This document shows positions 61,831 to 64,000 of a stretch of 64,000 nt of DNA, one piece after another. The position numbers and the translations under genes are program-made. The stretch comes from Streptococcus sciuri (GTDB lineage Bacteria > Bacillota > Bacilli > Lactobacillales > Streptococcaceae), in assembly GCF_024814375.1 (NCBI RefSeq), contig NZ_JANUXX010000002.1, forward strand, positions 62,001 to 126,000, given 5' to 3'. The first letter of the stretch is position 1. Each line of letters begins with the position of its first letter. The notes under the pieces are model-generated. The model did not search any database. It was given only the letters and a program-made list of their open reading frames with translations, and was not told where the DNA came from.

Positions 61831-64000
61831 ATGGCATTCTTAAAAAAATATCACAATAGCTTTTATTACTTGTGCAGTTTTCTCCTACCTTTAACGATTC
61901 TAGCCTTCATTTTGTTTACACAAAATATCTATTGGAATAGTCCTACAACTATTTTAGCCAGCGATGGTTTTCATCAGTATGTGATTTTCGCTCAAAATCT
62001 ACGTAATATTTTACATGGGCAAGACAGCCTTTTCTATACTTTTACAAGTGGACTTGGATTAAACTTCTATGCTCTTATCAGTTACTATCTAGGAAGTTTT
62101 TTATCACCTTTTGTTTATTTCTTTAATCTTGAGACAATGCCAGATGCCATCTATCTGTTTACTTTACTAAAAGTTGGACTAATGGGAACCTCTAGCTTTT
62201 ATATGCTCTCAAACATTTATACTAAACTGTATAAACCTTTTGCTCTAGCACTCTCCCTATCCTATAGTTTGATGAGCTTTGCAATGAGCCAAATCGAGAT
62301 TAACATGTGGTTGGATGCTTTTATACTAGCACCACTGATTATTTTAGGGCTACATCATCTGATTGAAAAGCAAGAAATCACTCTTTACTATCTGACACTT
62401 TCCATTTTATTCATCCAAAATTATTACCTAGGGTTTATGATGGCTCTTTTTCTCGTACTCTATAGCATCGCCTTTCTCAGTCGACTGACTTCTTGGAAAA
62501 TGCGCCTACTTAACTTTGTACGTTTTGGATTTATATCAATACTTGCTACACTAACTAGCTGTGTTATGTTACTACCAACTTATCTCGACTTGTCAACACA
62601 TGGTGAAGAATTGACAAAGTTGACAAATCTCTTTACAGAGAATAGTTGGTATCTTGATTTTTTTGCTAAAAATCTAGTTGGTAGCTACGATACAACTAAA
62701 TTTGGAGCTATTCCCACAATCTATGTGGGCTTATTTCCTCTATTTTTAACAACTATCTTCTTTACTTTGAAGCAAATAAACTGGAAAGTACGTCTTTTCT
62801 ACGCTTGTTTGTTTGCTCTTTTAATAGCGAGTTTCTATCTACAACCACTGGATTTATTTTGGCAAGGTATGCATGCTCCAAATATGTTTTTACATCGCTA
62901 TGCTTGGCTATTCTCACTGCTAATGATTATCATATCTGGAGAGACATTAACCTATTTGCAAAATAGTCAACTGAGACGCTCTCTTTTAGGAATAACCATT
63001 CTTATTATAGGTTTTATCTCTACTTTTATAGCTAAAAAGCACTACCCTTTTTTGACAAATTACCTCTTTATATTTACTCTAGTCTTTACACTCGTTTACA
63101 CTCTACTCATTATCAGTTGGAAAAAAAATTGGTTCACTAGAGTAATATTTGCATCCTTTACCTTACTTTTTACCATTTTAGAAATGACCTTTAACACGCA
63201 TGCTCAACTCACAGGTATCAAAGATGAATGGGTCTTTCCAACAAGAGAAGGGTACAACAAACAGCTAATAGATATAACCAAGCTTGTTTCTATAAGTAAG
63301 AAAAGAACGAGGTATTTTTTTCGAACTGAGAGAAATCTTCCTCAAACAGGAAATGATAGTATGAAATTTGGGTACAATGGAATATCACAATTCTCATCTA
63401 TTCGCAACAGACTCTCTAGCAGAGTACTTGATCGGCTAGGCTATAAATCAATTGGAACTAATCTCAATCTTCGCTATCAAAACAACACTATAATTGCTGA
63501 TAGTTTGTTTGGTATCAAATATTTACTAGTCTCAGAAAATACACCAAATAACTATGGATTCTCACTTATAAGTTCTGGAGAAACAGTAAAACTCTATGAA
63601 AATCACAATGCTAGTCAGCTTGCTATTCTAACGAATAGTATTTACAAAGATGTCAAATTCACTGTCAATACACTTGACAACCAAACAGCTCTTCTCAATC
63701 AACTAACTGGACTTAGTGAAAGATATTTTTCTCGTCTACCATCTCAATTAACAAGCGGAGCTAGTCAACTAGACAAAACAGTTACCACTCAACAAGTAAA
63801 TAACGGCACAGCTTCTGTCACCTATACATTCAAGACAACAGCAAAAAGTCAGGTTTACCTCAGTATGCCAAATCTTCTCTTTTCAAATACGAATCAAAAA
63901 AATATTGCCATAGCCATCAACGGAAAAACGATTCATTATACAACAGACGATGCCTACTCTTTCTTTGATTTAGGAGAATTTGATGCCAATGAGAATATCA
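61831..64000 (+). CDS. YfhO-family membrane protein (cut by window end)
   Basis: At least 723 codons, still open at the edge. Starts MAFLKKYHNSFYYL with GGAG upstream; about ten to twelve helices in the first 470 residues, with SDGFHQYV and WLDAFILAPLIILGL motifs, then a large extracytoplasmic domain. YfhO proteins are GT-C-like enzymes involved in lipoteichoic acid or wall sugar decoration. Role here inferred from family. Confidence 0.88.
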   Translation, partial: MAFLKKYHNSFYYLCSFLLPLTILAFILFTQNIYWNSPTTILASDGFHQYVIFAQNLRNILHGQDSLFYTFTSGLGLNFYALISYYLGSFLSPFVYFFNLETMPDAIYLFTLLKVGLMGTSSFYMLSNIYTKLYKPFALALSLSYSLMSFAMSQIEINMWLDAFILAPLIILGLHHLIEKQEITLYYLTLSILFIQNYYLGFMMALFLVLYSIAFLSRLTSWKMRLLNFVRFGFISILATLTSCVMLLPTYLDLSTHGEELTKLTNLFTENSWYLDFFAKNLVGSYDTTKFGAIPTIYVGLFPLFLTTIFFTLKQINWKVRLFYACLFALLIASFYLQPLDLFWQGMHAPNMFLHRYAWLFSLLMIIISGETLTYLQNSQLRRSLLGITILIIGFISTFIAKKHYPFLTNYLFIFTLVFTLVYTLLIISWKKNWFTRVIFASFTLLFTILEMTFNTHAQLTGIKDEWVFPTREGYNKQLIDITKLVSISKKRTRYFFRTERNLPQTGNDSMKFGYNGISQFSSIRNRLSSRVLDRLGYKSIGTNLNLRYQNNTIIADSLFGIKYLLVSENTPNNYGFSLISSGETVKLYENHNASQLAILTNSIYKDVKFTVNTLDNQTALLNQLTGLSERYFSRLPSQLTSGASQLDKTVTTQQVNNGTASVTYTFKTTAKSQVYLSMPNLLFSNTNQKNIAIAINGKTIHYTTDDAYSFFDLGEFDANENI

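Overview
The window is a chromosomal segment of a Streptococcus. The gene order argR-ylbF-mutS-mutL-ruvA-tag-cinA-recA-spxA-ireB-ruvX, the ECF-pgsA-rodZ block, the Cys-less ribosomal proteins L32/L33 and the cin-box-type gene cinA are all streptococcal. Content resembles the bovis/equinus complex, but the species is an inference. Most genes lie on the minus strand. The recF, guaB, trpS and YaaA genes at the right side suggest the replication origin lies to the right of the window, so most genes run with the replication fork.

Layout. (1) 1-5.4 kb: the anaerobic ribonucleotide reductase operon nrdD-small ORF-GNAT-nrdG, with a NrdR-type operator pair, then a GT-C-like membrane protein. (2) 5.5-18.2 kb: stress and DNA-maintenance genes (ireB, ruvX, spxA, recA, cinA, tag, ruvA, mutL, mutS, ylbF-like, argR) and divergent argS. 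(3) 18.2-24.8 kb: two YitT paralogues, aspS, a LytTR-DUF3021 regulator pair between aspS and hisS, hisS, then rpmF-rpmG. (4) 24.8-35.0 kb: an accessory island directly after rpmG. It holds an epipeptide RiPP cluster (epeE-epeP-epeX-epeA-epeB) and a type I restriction-modification system (hsdM-hsdS-hsdR). The hsd promoter is followed at the predicted transcription start by a 5-bp tandem repeat. Gene debris marks the right edge. (5) 35-46.8 kb: a YhgE/Pip membrane protein with a divergent TetR regulator, rpsD with a long leader, veg, dnaB, rplI, gdpP, mnmG, mnmA. (6) 46.9-64 kb: sdaAB-sdaAA-HAD, a small SLT-like surface protein, ecfT-ecfA2-ecfA1-pgsA-rodZ, the 3' scar of a deleted M16 protease gene, yaaA-recF, guaB, T-box-controlled trpS, a third YitT, an ABC-F protein, and a YfhO-family membrane protein cut by the window end.

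The most interesting system is the epipeptide locus. A 53-residue precursor not longer than many noise ORFs carries the core pattern of Bacillus subtilis YydF/EpeX. It sits beside a radical-SAM epimerase, an intramembrane metalloprotease and an ABC exporter. Its gene is in the middle of the operon instead of first, and it is bracketed by a 31-bp near-perfect inverted repeat. The second is the hsd repeat tract, which cannot shift the HsdM frame and so would have to act on transcription or the mRNA leader.
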